64,000 nucleotides of DNA from the NCBI RefSeq assembly GCF_025869345.1, contig NZ_JAOZVW010000138.1:1-64000 (forward strand), given 5' to 3'. Below the pieces are notes generated by a model. It did no database searches and was not told where the DNA came from. It saw only the letters and a list, made by a program, of their open reading frames with translations. The DNA is from Sphingopyxis sp. (GTDB lineage: Bacteria > Pseudomonadota > Alphaproteobacteria > Sphingomonadales > Sphingomonadaceae). Shown in pieces: positions 10,896 through 19,433 of the stretch; position 1 is the first letter of the stretch; every line of letters starts with the position of its first letter. The translations under genes were made by a program, and so were the position numbers.

Positions 10896-12179
10896 ATGTT
10901 CAACCGTTTCCGCCCGATGTCCGCAACGGCGATGGCGGCTATTCTCGGCTGCTCGATGATGGCGCTGACCGTCCCCGCGGCGGCGAAGGAAAAGCCGAAG
11001 AAGGAAGAGGCGGCGAAGGGGCCGTCGCTCAGCCCGAGCAAGGCTTTTGCGCCCGCCGGCAAGAAGATGGAAGACGCCGCCAAGAAGAAGGATGCGGCGG
11101 CGCTCCAGGCGGCCGTGACCGAAGCGCAGAGCGTCGCGAGCAGCAACGACGACAAATATTTCCTCGGCTTCTACACGCTCCAGCTCGGCATCCTGAACAA
11201 GGATGAAGCCTTGCAGGCGCAGGGGCTCGACATGGCGCTCGATTCGGGCTTCGTCCCGGCCACCGACGCGGGCCTCTATAATTTCTATTCGGGGCGTTTC
11301 GCCTATGTGAAAAAGGATTATCCGAAGGCGATCCAGCGTTTCGAAGCGGCCAAGGCGGCTGGATCGGCGGAGGAATCGCTGCCCGTTCTGTTGATGGACA
11401 GCTATTTGAACGCCGGGCAGGTCGATCAGGGGCTTGCCATCGCGAAGGCCGGAATCGAAGCCGCCCATGCCGCGGGCCGGCCCGCGGCCGAAGACCTCTA
11501 TGTCCGTCCGGCCAAGGCGCTGCAGGCCGCGAAACGGACCGACGACCTGCTCGACCTGCTGACGCTGCGCGTGCGCGACTATCCGCAGCCGGAGATCTGG
11601 CGCAACACGCTCTATATCCTGCTCCAGCAGGTCGGCGGCGACAAGGACCTGAACCTCGACATTCTGCGCCTGATGCGCGCCACGGGCGCGATGACCGACC
11701 GCGGCGAGTATCTGGAATATACGGCGCTCGCCACCGACGCCGGCTTTCCGGGCGAAGTCGTCGCGGTGATCAACGAGGGCCTGGCCAAGAATGTGTTCCC
11801 GAAAACCGACGCGCGCTTTGGCCCGCTCCTCGCGTCGCAGACCGAGCGCGCCAGCGCCGACCGGGCGGGGCTGATCGCCGACGCGGGCAAGCCGGGGCTG
11901 ACCTCCAATCCCAAGGTCGCGCGCAGCACCGCCGACGCGCTTGTCGGCATCGGCGAAGTCGCGAAGGCGATTCCGATCTATGAAGCGATCGCGGCGGCCG
12001 ATCCGGTCGCGCAGTATCGCCTTGGCGTCGCGCAGGCGCTGGCCGGCCAGTCGGATGCGGCGACCGCGAGCTTCGCCAAGGTGCAGGGAAACCGGGCGCG
12101 CCTTGCCAGGCTGTGGACCGTTCATACCCAGCCCAAGGCGGCTCCCGCGGCACCGGCGGCTCCCGCCCCCGCTAACTGA
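10896..12179 (+). CDS. Exported TPR-like repeat protein
   Basis: Signal peptide-like N-terminus (MFNRFRPMSATAMAAILGCSMMALTVPAAAK), helical repeat body, Pro/Ala-rich C-terminus. Confidence 0.75.
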   Translation: MFNRFRPMSATAMAAILGCSMMALTVPAAAKEKPKKEEAAKGPSLSPSKAFAPAGKKMEDAAKKKDAAALQAAVTEAQSVASSNDDKYFLGFYTLQLGILNKDEALQAQGLDMALDSGFVPATDAGLYNFYSGRFAYVKKDYPKAIQRFEAAKAAGSAEESLPVLLMDSYLNAGQVDQGLAIAKAGIEAAHAAGRPAAEDLYVRPAKALQAAKRTDDLLDLLTLRVRDYPQPEIWRNTLYILLQQVGGDKDLNLDILRLMRATGAMTDRGEYLEYTALATDAGFPGEVVAVINEGLAKNVFPKTDARFGPLLASQTERASADRAGLIADAGKPGLTSNPKVARSTADALVGIGEVAKAIPIYEAIAAADPVAQYRLGVAQALAGQSDAATASFAKVQGNRARLARLWTVHTQPKAAPAAPAAPAPAN

Positions 12180-12200
12180 TCGCGCGGTCATTTAACGAAA

Positions 12201-12234
12201 AAGGGCGCCTTTCCACGGGAAGGCGCCCTTTTTT
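12201..12234. terminator. Bidirectional rho-independent terminator
   Basis: AAGGGCGCCTT-TCCACGGG-AAGGCGCCCTTTTTT, 11-bp perfect stem with an A-tract before and a T-tract after, between convergent genes. Confidence 0.92.
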
Positions 12235-12253
12235 CTGCCCGATCGTATCGCGG

Positions 12254-12730
12254 TCAGGTTTCGACGGGAATCCCCGAAAGCTGCTTGGCGGTGCGGATCG
12301 TCAGCGAGGTCTTGACGCTCGTGACATTGGGCGCCGAGGTCAGGTGCGCGGTCAGGAAGGACTGGAAGCTCTGCAGGTCGCGCGCGACGACCTTGAGCAG
12401 GAAGTCGATCTCGCCATTCAGCATATAGCATTCGCGCACTTCGGGAAGCTGGCCGACATAATCCTCGAAAGATTTGAGGTCGGACTCGGCCTGGCTGCGC
12501 AGGCTCACCATCGCAAAGACCGTGATGCCATAGCCGAGCTTCGCGGCGTCGAGGTCGGCGTGATAGGAGCGGATGACGCCCGACTCCTCCAGCGCGCGCA
12601 CCCGGCGCAGGCAGGGCGGCGCCGTCAGCCCGACCATCTGCGCCAGCTCGACATTGGTCATCCGCCCGTTTTTCTGCAGTTCGGCGAGTATCTGCAAGTC
12701 GATCTGATCGAATTTCTGGCTTGCCATCAT
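12254..12730 (-). CDS. Lrp/AsnC family transcriptional regulator
   Basis: FDQIDLQILAELQKNGRMTNVELAQMVGLTAPPCLRRVRALEESGVI HTH typical of Lrp/AsnC. Confidence 0.94.
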   Translation of the reverse strand: MMASQKFDQIDLQILAELQKNGRMTNVELAQMVGLTAPPCLRRVRALEESGVIRSYHADLDAAKLGYGITVFAMVSLRSQAESDLKSFEDYVGQLPEVRECYMLNGEIDFLLKVVARDLQSFQSFLTAHLTSAPNVTSVKTSLTIRTAKQLSGIPVET

Positions 12731-12877
12731 TGAAACATCCGCTTTCTAAAACTGCGGCGACCATAATATTATTTCAGCCGATTGCAATTGTCCCACAATG
12801 TGACGCGGATGGTTAAGGCACTTTCATGACCGGGTGATTCACGCTAGCCGCTAAGCATACGCTAACCAACGAACAGG

Positions 12878-14521
12878 GTGTGGGGCCGGCTTCGCGTGAC
12901 CGCTGACTCGATGATCGCGACCATCTTGCGCCAGGCGCCGCGCGATCCGCGTGCGCGCATCGCGGCGTGGCGCCAAATCTCCGATATTCTCGCGCAGCGC
13001 GGTAATCAACTGTCCGATGACGACGCTCGGCGCGCCCTTCACGCACTCGCCATATTGCGGCCGCAGGTGCCCGAAAAGATACGCCGCGATTGCGCCGCGG
13101 CGATCGCGCGCCACGGCCGCTTCGCGCCGCTCGTCGCTTTCTATGCCAACGATGTGCCCGCCGTGTCGGCGGCGATGCTTCAGCGCGCGCGGCTGACGGA
13201 GACCGACTGGCTCGCGCTGCTTCCCGCGACCGCTGCAACCGCGCGCTCGATCCTGGCCGGGCGCGACGACCTGCCCGGCGATGTCCGGCGCGCGCTCGAA
13301 AGCCTGGGCGCGGGGTCGGTCGCGCTGCCGCAGCCAGCCGCGGCTTCGGCCGCCGCCGATCCGCGGGACGGCGAGCCGCTGGCGGCTGCGGACAGCGCGC
13401 CGAGCCAGATCAGCGAGCTTGTCCGCCGCATCGACCGTTTCCAGTCGGCGCGGGCGCAACCCCCGGCGCGCAAGGCCAGCACCGGCTTCCTGTTCGAGGC
13501 TGGGCCGGATGGGCTGATTCGCTGGGTCGACGGGATCGCGCGCGGCGCGGCGATCGGCCTGTCGATCGCCGAATCCGCCTTTGGCGGCGAGCCGGGCGCC
13601 GATGGCGCGGCGGCGGGCGCCTTTCGCCAGCGCGCGGAAATCGTCAACGCCCGCATGATGCTCGAAGGTGCGGCGGCGGATGCCGGCGAGTGGCGGTTTT
13701 CGGCAGTGCCCTGGTTCGATTCGGCAACCGGGCAGTTCCGCGGCTATCGCGGCAGCGCACGTCGCCCGCAGCCGAGCGAATTGCCCTATGGACGTCCGGC
13801 AGTCCAGGAATCGGGCGATTCGATCCGCCAGTTGATCCACGAACTGCGCAGCCCGCTCAACGCGATTTCGGGGTTCGCCCAGATCATTTCGGGCCAGATG
13901 TTCGGGCCGGTCAGCGCTTCCTATCGCGCGATGGCAGAAGCGATCGTCGCCGATGCGGCCGCGATCCAGGCGATCATCGAGGATCTCGACACCGCGACCC
14001 GCGCCGCCGGGCCGCAGGTGCCGCCGCCGCCGGGCGAAACGGCGGACCTTGGCGCAGTGATGACGCAGGTCGAGACGGATCTGGGCGCGATCCTTGCCGA
14101 CCAGCGGGTCGACCTCAGCATCTCGCGGGTCGGCGGGCCGTTCGTCGCGCGGGTCGGCGACGCCAATTCGCGGCGCATGATCGGACGGCTGCTGACCGCG
14201 CTTGTCGATATTTCGGAACCCGGCTCGGTGCTTGTCGGGCAGCTCGTGACCGAAGCGGCGCAGGACGATACGCTGCAACTGCGTGTCGTCCGGCCGCTCG
14301 CGATCCGTTTCGCGACCGCCGCCGACCTGCTCGACCCCGGGTTCAGCCCCGAAGGCGAAGCCCCCGGCGCGGCGATTCTGAGCCTCGGCTTTTCGTTGCG
14401 CCTCGTCGACAGCCTCGCGCGGGGGGCAGGGGGACGTCTCGATATTGGGCATAACGCCTTGACCTTGCACCTGCCCTCGGCCAACCCAAGCACCGAGCTC
14501 GGCGTTCAGCAGGGCGAATAG
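12878..14521 (+). CDS. Soluble histidine kinase-like protein (HisKA present, HATPase motifs degenerate)
   Basis: IRQLIHELRSPLNAISGFAQIISGQ H-box; no clear N-box Asn or DxGxG motif in the C-terminal region. Confidence 0.75.
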   Translation: MWGRLRVTADSMIATILRQAPRDPRARIAAWRQISDILAQRGNQLSDDDARRALHALAILRPQVPEKIRRDCAAAIARHGRFAPLVAFYANDVPAVSAAMLQRARLTETDWLALLPATAATARSILAGRDDLPGDVRRALESLGAGSVALPQPAAASAAADPRDGEPLAAADSAPSQISELVRRIDRFQSARAQPPARKASTGFLFEAGPDGLIRWVDGIARGAAIGLSIAESAFGGEPGADGAAAGAFRQRAEIVNARMMLEGAAADAGEWRFSAVPWFDSATGQFRGYRGSARRPQPSELPYGRPAVQESGDSIRQLIHELRSPLNAISGFAQIISGQMFGPVSASYRAMAEAIVADAAAIQAIIEDLDTATRAAGPQVPPPPGETADLGAVMTQVETDLGAILADQRVDLSISRVGGPFVARVGDANSRRMIGRLLTALVDISEPGSVLVGQLVTEAAQDDTLQLRVVRPLAIRFATAADLLDPGFSPEGEAPGAAILSLGFSLRLVDSLARGAGGRLDIGHNALTLHLPSANPSTELGVQQGE

Positions 14522-14578
14522 CCCGCGCGGCGGGCTGGGGGTGGCCCGCACGCGGGCTCAGGGGCGGAAGGGAAAAAG

Positions 14579-15604
14579 GTGCAGCCTGCGGGCAATTTCC
14601 TGACGCATCCGGCGGATGCGGGGCTTATCGGCCTCGAAGACGGCGAGCGACCGCGCTTCTGGGTGACGTGCGACACCGAGGAGGATTTCGACTGGTCGGC
14701 GCCGTTCGCGCGCACCGGATACCGGCTCGATTCGGTCCCCGCGCTCGCCGAATGCCAAAGCTATTTCGAGCGCGCGGGGGTGAAGCCCATCTATCTGGTC
14801 GACTGGCCGATCGTCGAAGACGATCGCGCGGCCGCCATATTGGGCGATGCGCAGGCGCGGGGGGGGTGCGAGATCGGCGCGCAGCTCCACCCCTGGGTCA
14901 CGCCGCCCCACGATGAGCCGGTGAACGAGCGCAACAGCTATACCGGCAATCTGCCGCCGGCTTTGCAGCGCGCCAAGATGACGGCGCTGCGCGATGCGAT
15001 CCGCGACCGGTTCGGGGTGGCCCCCACGGTCTATCGGGCCGGGCGCTATGGCCTGGGCCCCGAAACCGCCACGATGCTCGCCGAGCTCGGCTTTCGGTGC
15101 GACACGTCGGTGCGGGCCGGGTTCGACTATCGCGGCGGGCACGGTCCGGATTATCGTGCCGCGCCGCTCAAACCCTGGTGGGTGCCGACGGCGCATGGCG
15201 CGGTGCTGGAGGTGCCGGTGACGACCGTGTTCGGCGGCCTTATGGGGCTGAAGGGCAAGCGGCTCTATCATCGCATCACCCGCGACGGCACGCGTATACG
15301 GGCGGCGTTGGCGCGGCTCGGACTGGTCGAACGGATTGCGCTGACGCCCGAGGGCATTCCCGCGGAGCGGGCGTGCCGCGCGATCGACATCGCGCTGGAC
15401 CGGGGGTTGCCGGTGCTCAATTTCTCTTTCCATTCGCCGTCGCTACAGCCCGGAAATACGCCTTATGTCCGAAGCGATGCCGATCTCGATCTTTTTTACC
15501 GCTGGTGGGACAATGTGCTGGACCATCTCGCGCTGCGCGGGGTCGAGGCGACCGATGCGGCCGCGATCCTAGCGACGGCCGAACGGAAAGCGCCGGCTGT
15601 TTGA
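14579..15604 (+). CDS. Polysaccharide deacetylase-like (WalW-type) protein
   Basis: RFWVTCDTEEDFDW..., EIGAQLHPWVTPP, YRAGRYGLGPET, NFSFHSPSLQPG motifs. Confidence 0.75.
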   Translation: MQPAGNFLTHPADAGLIGLEDGERPRFWVTCDTEEDFDWSAPFARTGYRLDSVPALAECQSYFERAGVKPIYLVDWPIVEDDRAAAILGDAQARGGCEIGAQLHPWVTPPHDEPVNERNSYTGNLPPALQRAKMTALRDAIRDRFGVAPTVYRAGRYGLGPETATMLAELGFRCDTSVRAGFDYRGGHGPDYRAAPLKPWWVPTAHGAVLEVPVTTVFGGLMGLKGKRLYHRITRDGTRIRAALARLGLVERIALTPEGIPAERACRAIDIALDRGLPVLNFSFHSPSLQPGNTPYVRSDADLDLFYRWWDNVLDHLALRGVEATDAAAILATAERKAPAV

Positions 15605-15674
15605 TCCAAGCCGCTTGCCAATCGCCGCCGCGCTCCGCTATCGCCCGCATACCCCCGCCGGGTGTTGCAAATGG

Positions 15675-15750
15675 GGGCCTGTAGCTCAATGGTTAGAGCT
15701 GGCCGCTCATAACGGCTAGGTTGCGGGTTCGAGTCCTGCCGGGCCCACCA
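15675..15750 (+). tRNA. tRNA with CAU anticodon, probably tRNA-Ile2 (lysidine-modified); tRNA-Met cannot be excluded
   Basis: GGGCCTG acceptor pairs with CGGGCCC; D arm GCTC/GAGC; anticodon stem GGCCG/CGGCT with loop CTCATAA; T arm GCGGG-TTCGAGT-CCTGC; encoded CCA. Confidence 0.93.
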
Positions 15751-16509
15751 TTCGAAAATAACGAAGTAAAATCAACAACTTGTGATGATTTGAATGGATC
15801 GAGCAAGGTTAAGCTGAAAAATTTTAATTTTTGTTTTCAACACTATAGGTGAGTCTTTCTGGTACTGCTGAGGTCATTTGGGGGTGTCACGGCGATATCG
15901 AGAAAGCCCCTGATGCGGTAGAACGATGGAGTTCCGAGAGCGCCGTGCGATTTCCATAAATCTATAAGATGAAGGCATCGGCGGTCCGTCCGGTGCGCGA
16001 CGGCTTTGCGCCTCATGTCGGCCGTTCCATGGGCTGCTCGGCGAGTCCGAAAGCAGATGCAGTGTTTGCGGACCTTGAAGGCTGTCCGGATTCATCAGCT
16101 CGATCTGCGGGAATTGTCGTTCGTTCAGACGCGCAGCACGGACCAATCAGCGGTCACAGTATTGGCCGACCGCAAGCAAGCCTGTTTCTCCGACGGACCA
16201 CTCTCGCATCGACGGTGCGAAAGTTGTACGGACCGTAAATCAGGACGATGGCCGCACCTACAGCGGATCGTGGCTGTTCGTGCCCATCCTGAAACGAGCA
16301 AGGACAGTCGCCCCGGCAACTGTCTCCGCCAGCTGTGACGCGAAAACCACGATAAAGCTGATCGGGGGCAATGCGTTCGATCGAGGCGGCGCGCGTCTTC
16401 ATGTTTCCAAGAAGGGCTCCGACTGTGCAAGCGGGGCTCTTCCGGCGTGCAGGTCCCGCTCTTCAAAGGCTCATTTGAATCGCTCGTGAATCGCTCGGCG
16501 CGAGGTCGG

Positions 16510-19158
16510 CTAAAATTCTCCCGCCACGCCAACGCGGACAGCGTTGTTGCCGTGTCCCGCGTAGGCGAAACCCGCTGTGAGGGCGAAGGGGTTCTCGGTG
16601 TCCAGCCGGTGCGAGATCGCGCCGCCGATCGCCTGCGCCTCGCGGAAGGTCGCTCCGTTGAGGGAATAGCTCGTCCGTCCGGGTGCCGACGGCATCGGAG
16701 CGTAGCCCATTGCCATCGCTGCAGCGGTGCCGGAGCGTGCGTCGCGCCGGACGCGGTCGAGGTCGAAGCGGATCTCTGCCAGATCGCCCGGCCCGAAATC
16801 GGCGAGCGCGAGATTGCCTGCTGCGTCCGACGTCACATAGCTGACCGGACCCGACTGGGCAGCGCGGCTCGCCGCCGATCCGATCCCGGCGAGCGTATAG
16901 GTCGAGGCGCTCGATCCGAGCGACACCTGGCCCGTGCGGCTCGCGACGGCATTCTCGCCGATTGCCACCGCTCCCGCCGCCATCGCCTGGGCATTGCTGC
17001 CGAGCGCAATCGCCGATTGTCCTTCTGCCACGCTGTCGGCGCCGATGGCCACGGCCGCGAGCCCGGTCGCGCGGTTGTCCGCACCGATAGCGACTGCACC
17101 GCGCCCCGTCGCGTGATTGGGGTCGCCGATCGCGACGGCTCCATCGCCTGACGCAACATTGCCGAGACCGATCGCCACCGCGGCGCCGTCGGTCGCCTGC
17201 GCACCGGTGCCGATGGCGACCGCATCGTCGCTGCCGGCATTCGCTCCAGAACCCATCGCGATGGCGTTCGTGCCGGTTGCGGTTGGCCGGGCACCGCTGC
17301 CGTTGATCGCCATATAGTCGGTCCGGGCCAGTGCCTCATCGGCGCTCGCCCTGGCGATCTGGGCGTTGGCCGAGGCGCTTTCGGCGATCGAGCGGGCAAG
17401 ATTGGCGTTGGTCTGCGCGGCGACCGCGACCGTCTCCGCATCTTCGGCCTTCACCGCGGCAGCGTCGGCCGCGGTCTGGGCATTGTTCGCGTTGGCGAGT
17501 GCCAGTTCCGCCGTCTGGCGCGTCACCGCGCCGCTGGCGATGGCTTCGCTGGCGAGGTTGTGGGCCTCGTCCGCACGCGTCTGTGCGGTCGCGGCCTCCG
17601 TGCGGGCAATCGCGGCCTCGCTTGCTGCATTGTTTGCGGTCGCCTGCGCGGTGGCGGCGTTCGCGAGCGCGGTATTGGCGGTATTCTGGGCCGTGGCTGC
17701 GTTCGCCAGCGCCGTATTCGCGGTGCTCTGCGCTGTGGCCGCATTGGCGAGCGCCGTGTCGGCCGTACCTTGTGCCGCGGCAGCGTTGTTCAGTGCGGTG
17801 GTCGCCGTTGCTTGCGCAGTTGTGGCGCTGGCAAGCGCGCTGTCCGCGGTTGCCTGAGCCGTCGCGACCGCCTGATTGGTCGTATGAAGCTGCCCGCCTG
17901 TCACGGCGTCGGCGGATCCCGCCGCGACGCTGCCATCGGCGACGTTGACGATTCGGCGCTCGGCGCCCGCAGCGCCGACCGAGACGGTGTTCGCCTGATC
18001 CGCGACCGATCCCTGTCCCAGCGCGACGGCGCTCTCGCCGGTAGCGCTCGCGCCCTGGCCGAAGGCAGAGGCGCCGAGGGCATGGGCCTTGGCGTTCTCG
18101 CCCACCGCTGTCGCGTCGGTTTGTCCGGCGGCGGCCCCGCCCGCCTCCGCATTGGCGCCGATCGCCGTCGAGCGGGCATTGAAATAGATCTGGCCGTTCC
18201 AGGTGCTGCCGGCCTGAGCGGAATGGCCGATAGCGGTGCTCGATGGACCGACCGCAAGACTCCGTGCGCCGTTCGCAGTACTGTAATCGCCATCGACAAA
18301 GCTGCCCTGGCCCGTGGTGGTGCTGTTGGCGCCAATGACACCGGCGCTTTGGCCGATCGCAGTACTGTTGATGCCCATAGCGGTGGCGGCCTGGCCCACC
18401 ACCGTGCCGTTCGCGCTATAGGCGATGCTGCGCTGGCCGATCGCGGTGCCATTGACGTCGAAGGTCTGGCTTAGCGTGCCGATCGCGGTGCTATAGTCGC
18501 CCATCGCCTGCGCCTCCTGTCCGAAAGCGGAGGCGTCGATGGCATTGGCCCTGGCGTTCGCTCCCACGGCGGTCGCATTGTTTTGGCCGGCGGCGGTCGT
18601 GCCCGCCTGCGCCAGCGCACCCAGCGCGGTGGTCCCGGAATTGATGAAGCCGTTCGCCGACGTTCCGCCGGCCTTGGCCTGGAACCCCGTCGCTGTGCTG
18701 TGTTCGCCCGACGCGAAACTGGCCACGCCCGTCACCGTGCTGCCGTCGCCGGACGCGACACTATCGGTACCGGTGGCTGTTGTATAATAGCCGCTTGCGA
18801 CGCTGTTCGCACCGGTTGCGGTACTGAAATCGCTGCTTGCGATACTGTTCGCACCCGTCGCTGTGCTGCGAATGCCGCTGGCCTCGCTTCCTCTGCCGGT
18901 GGCGGTTGCGGCAAAGCCGCTGGCGGTGCTGCCGTGCCCCGTCGCGGTGGTCGCGGTGCTGCTTGCGGTGCTGTCCCGGCCGATGGCGGTGCTGTTGAGC
19001 CCGCTGGCCTCGCTATCCTGGCCGCATTCGGTGGAATTCGCGCCGGTGCCATTGTTGCACTCCGGCGTCGGGTCGGCGCGGGCGGCCGTAGACAGCATCA
19101 GCGCAGCGGTGACGGCGAAGGGGCTGGCGGCAAGCAGTTTTACGCGCGTGAGACGCAT
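16510..19158 (-). CDS. Trimeric autotransporter adhesin (YadA-type: head, neck/stalk, second head, membrane anchor)
   Basis: Start MRLTRVKLLAASPFAVTAALMLSTAARADP; serial SxATGxxSxASG head repeats; neck ADGSVAAGSADAVTGGQLH; stalk repeats; second AIG-repeat head; YadA-like anchor (YSLNGATFREAQAIGGAISHRL...NNAVRVGVAGEF). Confidence 0.93.
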   Translation of the reverse strand: MRLTRVKLLAASPFAVTAALMLSTAARADPTPECNNGTGANSTECGQDSEASGLNSTAIGRDSTASSTATTATGHGSTASGFAATATGRGSEASGIRSTATGANSIASSDFSTATGANSVASGYYTTATGTDSVASGDGSTVTGVASFASGEHSTATGFQAKAGGTSANGFINSGTTALGALAQAGTTAAGQNNATAVGANARANAIDASAFGQEAQAMGDYSTAIGTLSQTFDVNGTAIGQRSIAYSANGTVVGQAATAMGINSTAIGQSAGVIGANSTTTGQGSFVDGDYSTANGARSLAVGPSSTAIGHSAQAGSTWNGQIYFNARSTAIGANAEAGGAAAGQTDATAVGENAKAHALGASAFGQGASATGESAVALGQGSVADQANTVSVGAAGAERRIVNVADGSVAAGSADAVTGGQLHTTNQAVATAQATADSALASATTAQATATTALNNAAAAQGTADTALANAATAQSTANTALANAATAQNTANTALANAATAQATANNAASEAAIARTEAATAQTRADEAHNLASEAIASGAVTRQTAELALANANNAQTAADAAAVKAEDAETVAVAAQTNANLARSIAESASANAQIARASADEALARTDYMAINGSGARPTATGTNAIAMGSGANAGSDDAVAIGTGAQATDGAAVAIGLGNVASGDGAVAIGDPNHATGRGAVAIGADNRATGLAAVAIGADSVAEGQSAIALGSNAQAMAAGAVAIGENAVASRTGQVSLGSSASTYTLAGIGSAASRAAQSGPVSYVTSDAAGNLALADFGPGDLAEIRFDLDRVRRDARSGTAAAMAMGYAPMPSAPGRTSYSLNGATFREAQAIGGAISHRLDTENPFALTAGFAYAGHGNNAVRVGVAGEF
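17657..17866. repeat. Five degenerate 42-bp tandem repeats encoding a 14-residue stalk repeat
   Basis: 42-bp units such as gcgttcgcgagcgcggtattggcggtattctgggccgtggct; encodes ...ANTALANAATAQNTANTALANAATAQ... Confidence 0.8.
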
Positions 19159-19299
19159 GAGATTTCCCCTGATTCGTGGTAACACGCCGCCATCCGGCCC
19201 GAAGAGCGAAGTCTCCGCGCGGATGCTGCGGATCTGCTCCTCGGACACGCCGACGCCGGGTCATGTCGTCCGGTCAGACTAGGGGCGCGAGGGCCGGCG

Positions 19300-19340
19300 A
19301 TTCTACCGATCAATTCCGATGAATTCTGACCGATTCTGAC
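19300..19340. promoter_or_regulatory. Phased direct repeats, candidate response-regulator binding site
   Basis: ATTCTACC (19300), ATTCCGAT (19313), ATTCTGAC (19323), ATTCTGAC (19333), spacings 13/10/10 bp, in the intergenic region between adhesin and histidine kinase. Confidence 0.5.
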
Positions 19341-19433
19341 GATGCCGGTGCGGTTTAGTGTGGTGAATCCGACGCAAACCATTGAACCAGGCCAGAAAAT
19401 ATCGGATAGCTATTTTATGGGCGCGCGAACGAC

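Noticed and set aside
12851-14551. 566-aa antisense ORF opposite the kinase-like gene
   Set aside because: Arg-rich shadow ORF with no recognisable domain.
15675-15750. Call as initiator tRNA-Met
   Set aside because: Acceptor has a fully paired first base pair (G-C) and a CTCATAA loop, which fit elongator Met or Ile2 better than initiator.
16125-16532. Minus-strand ORF of 135 aa in the tRNA-adhesin gap
   Set aside because: Arg/Ser-rich, no start context or domain, and overlaps the adhesin 3' end; not supported as coding.
16447-18474. Plus-strand ORFs opposite the adhesin (16447..17151, 17366..17857, 17560..18474)
   Set aside because: Mirror translations of repetitive adhesin sequence.
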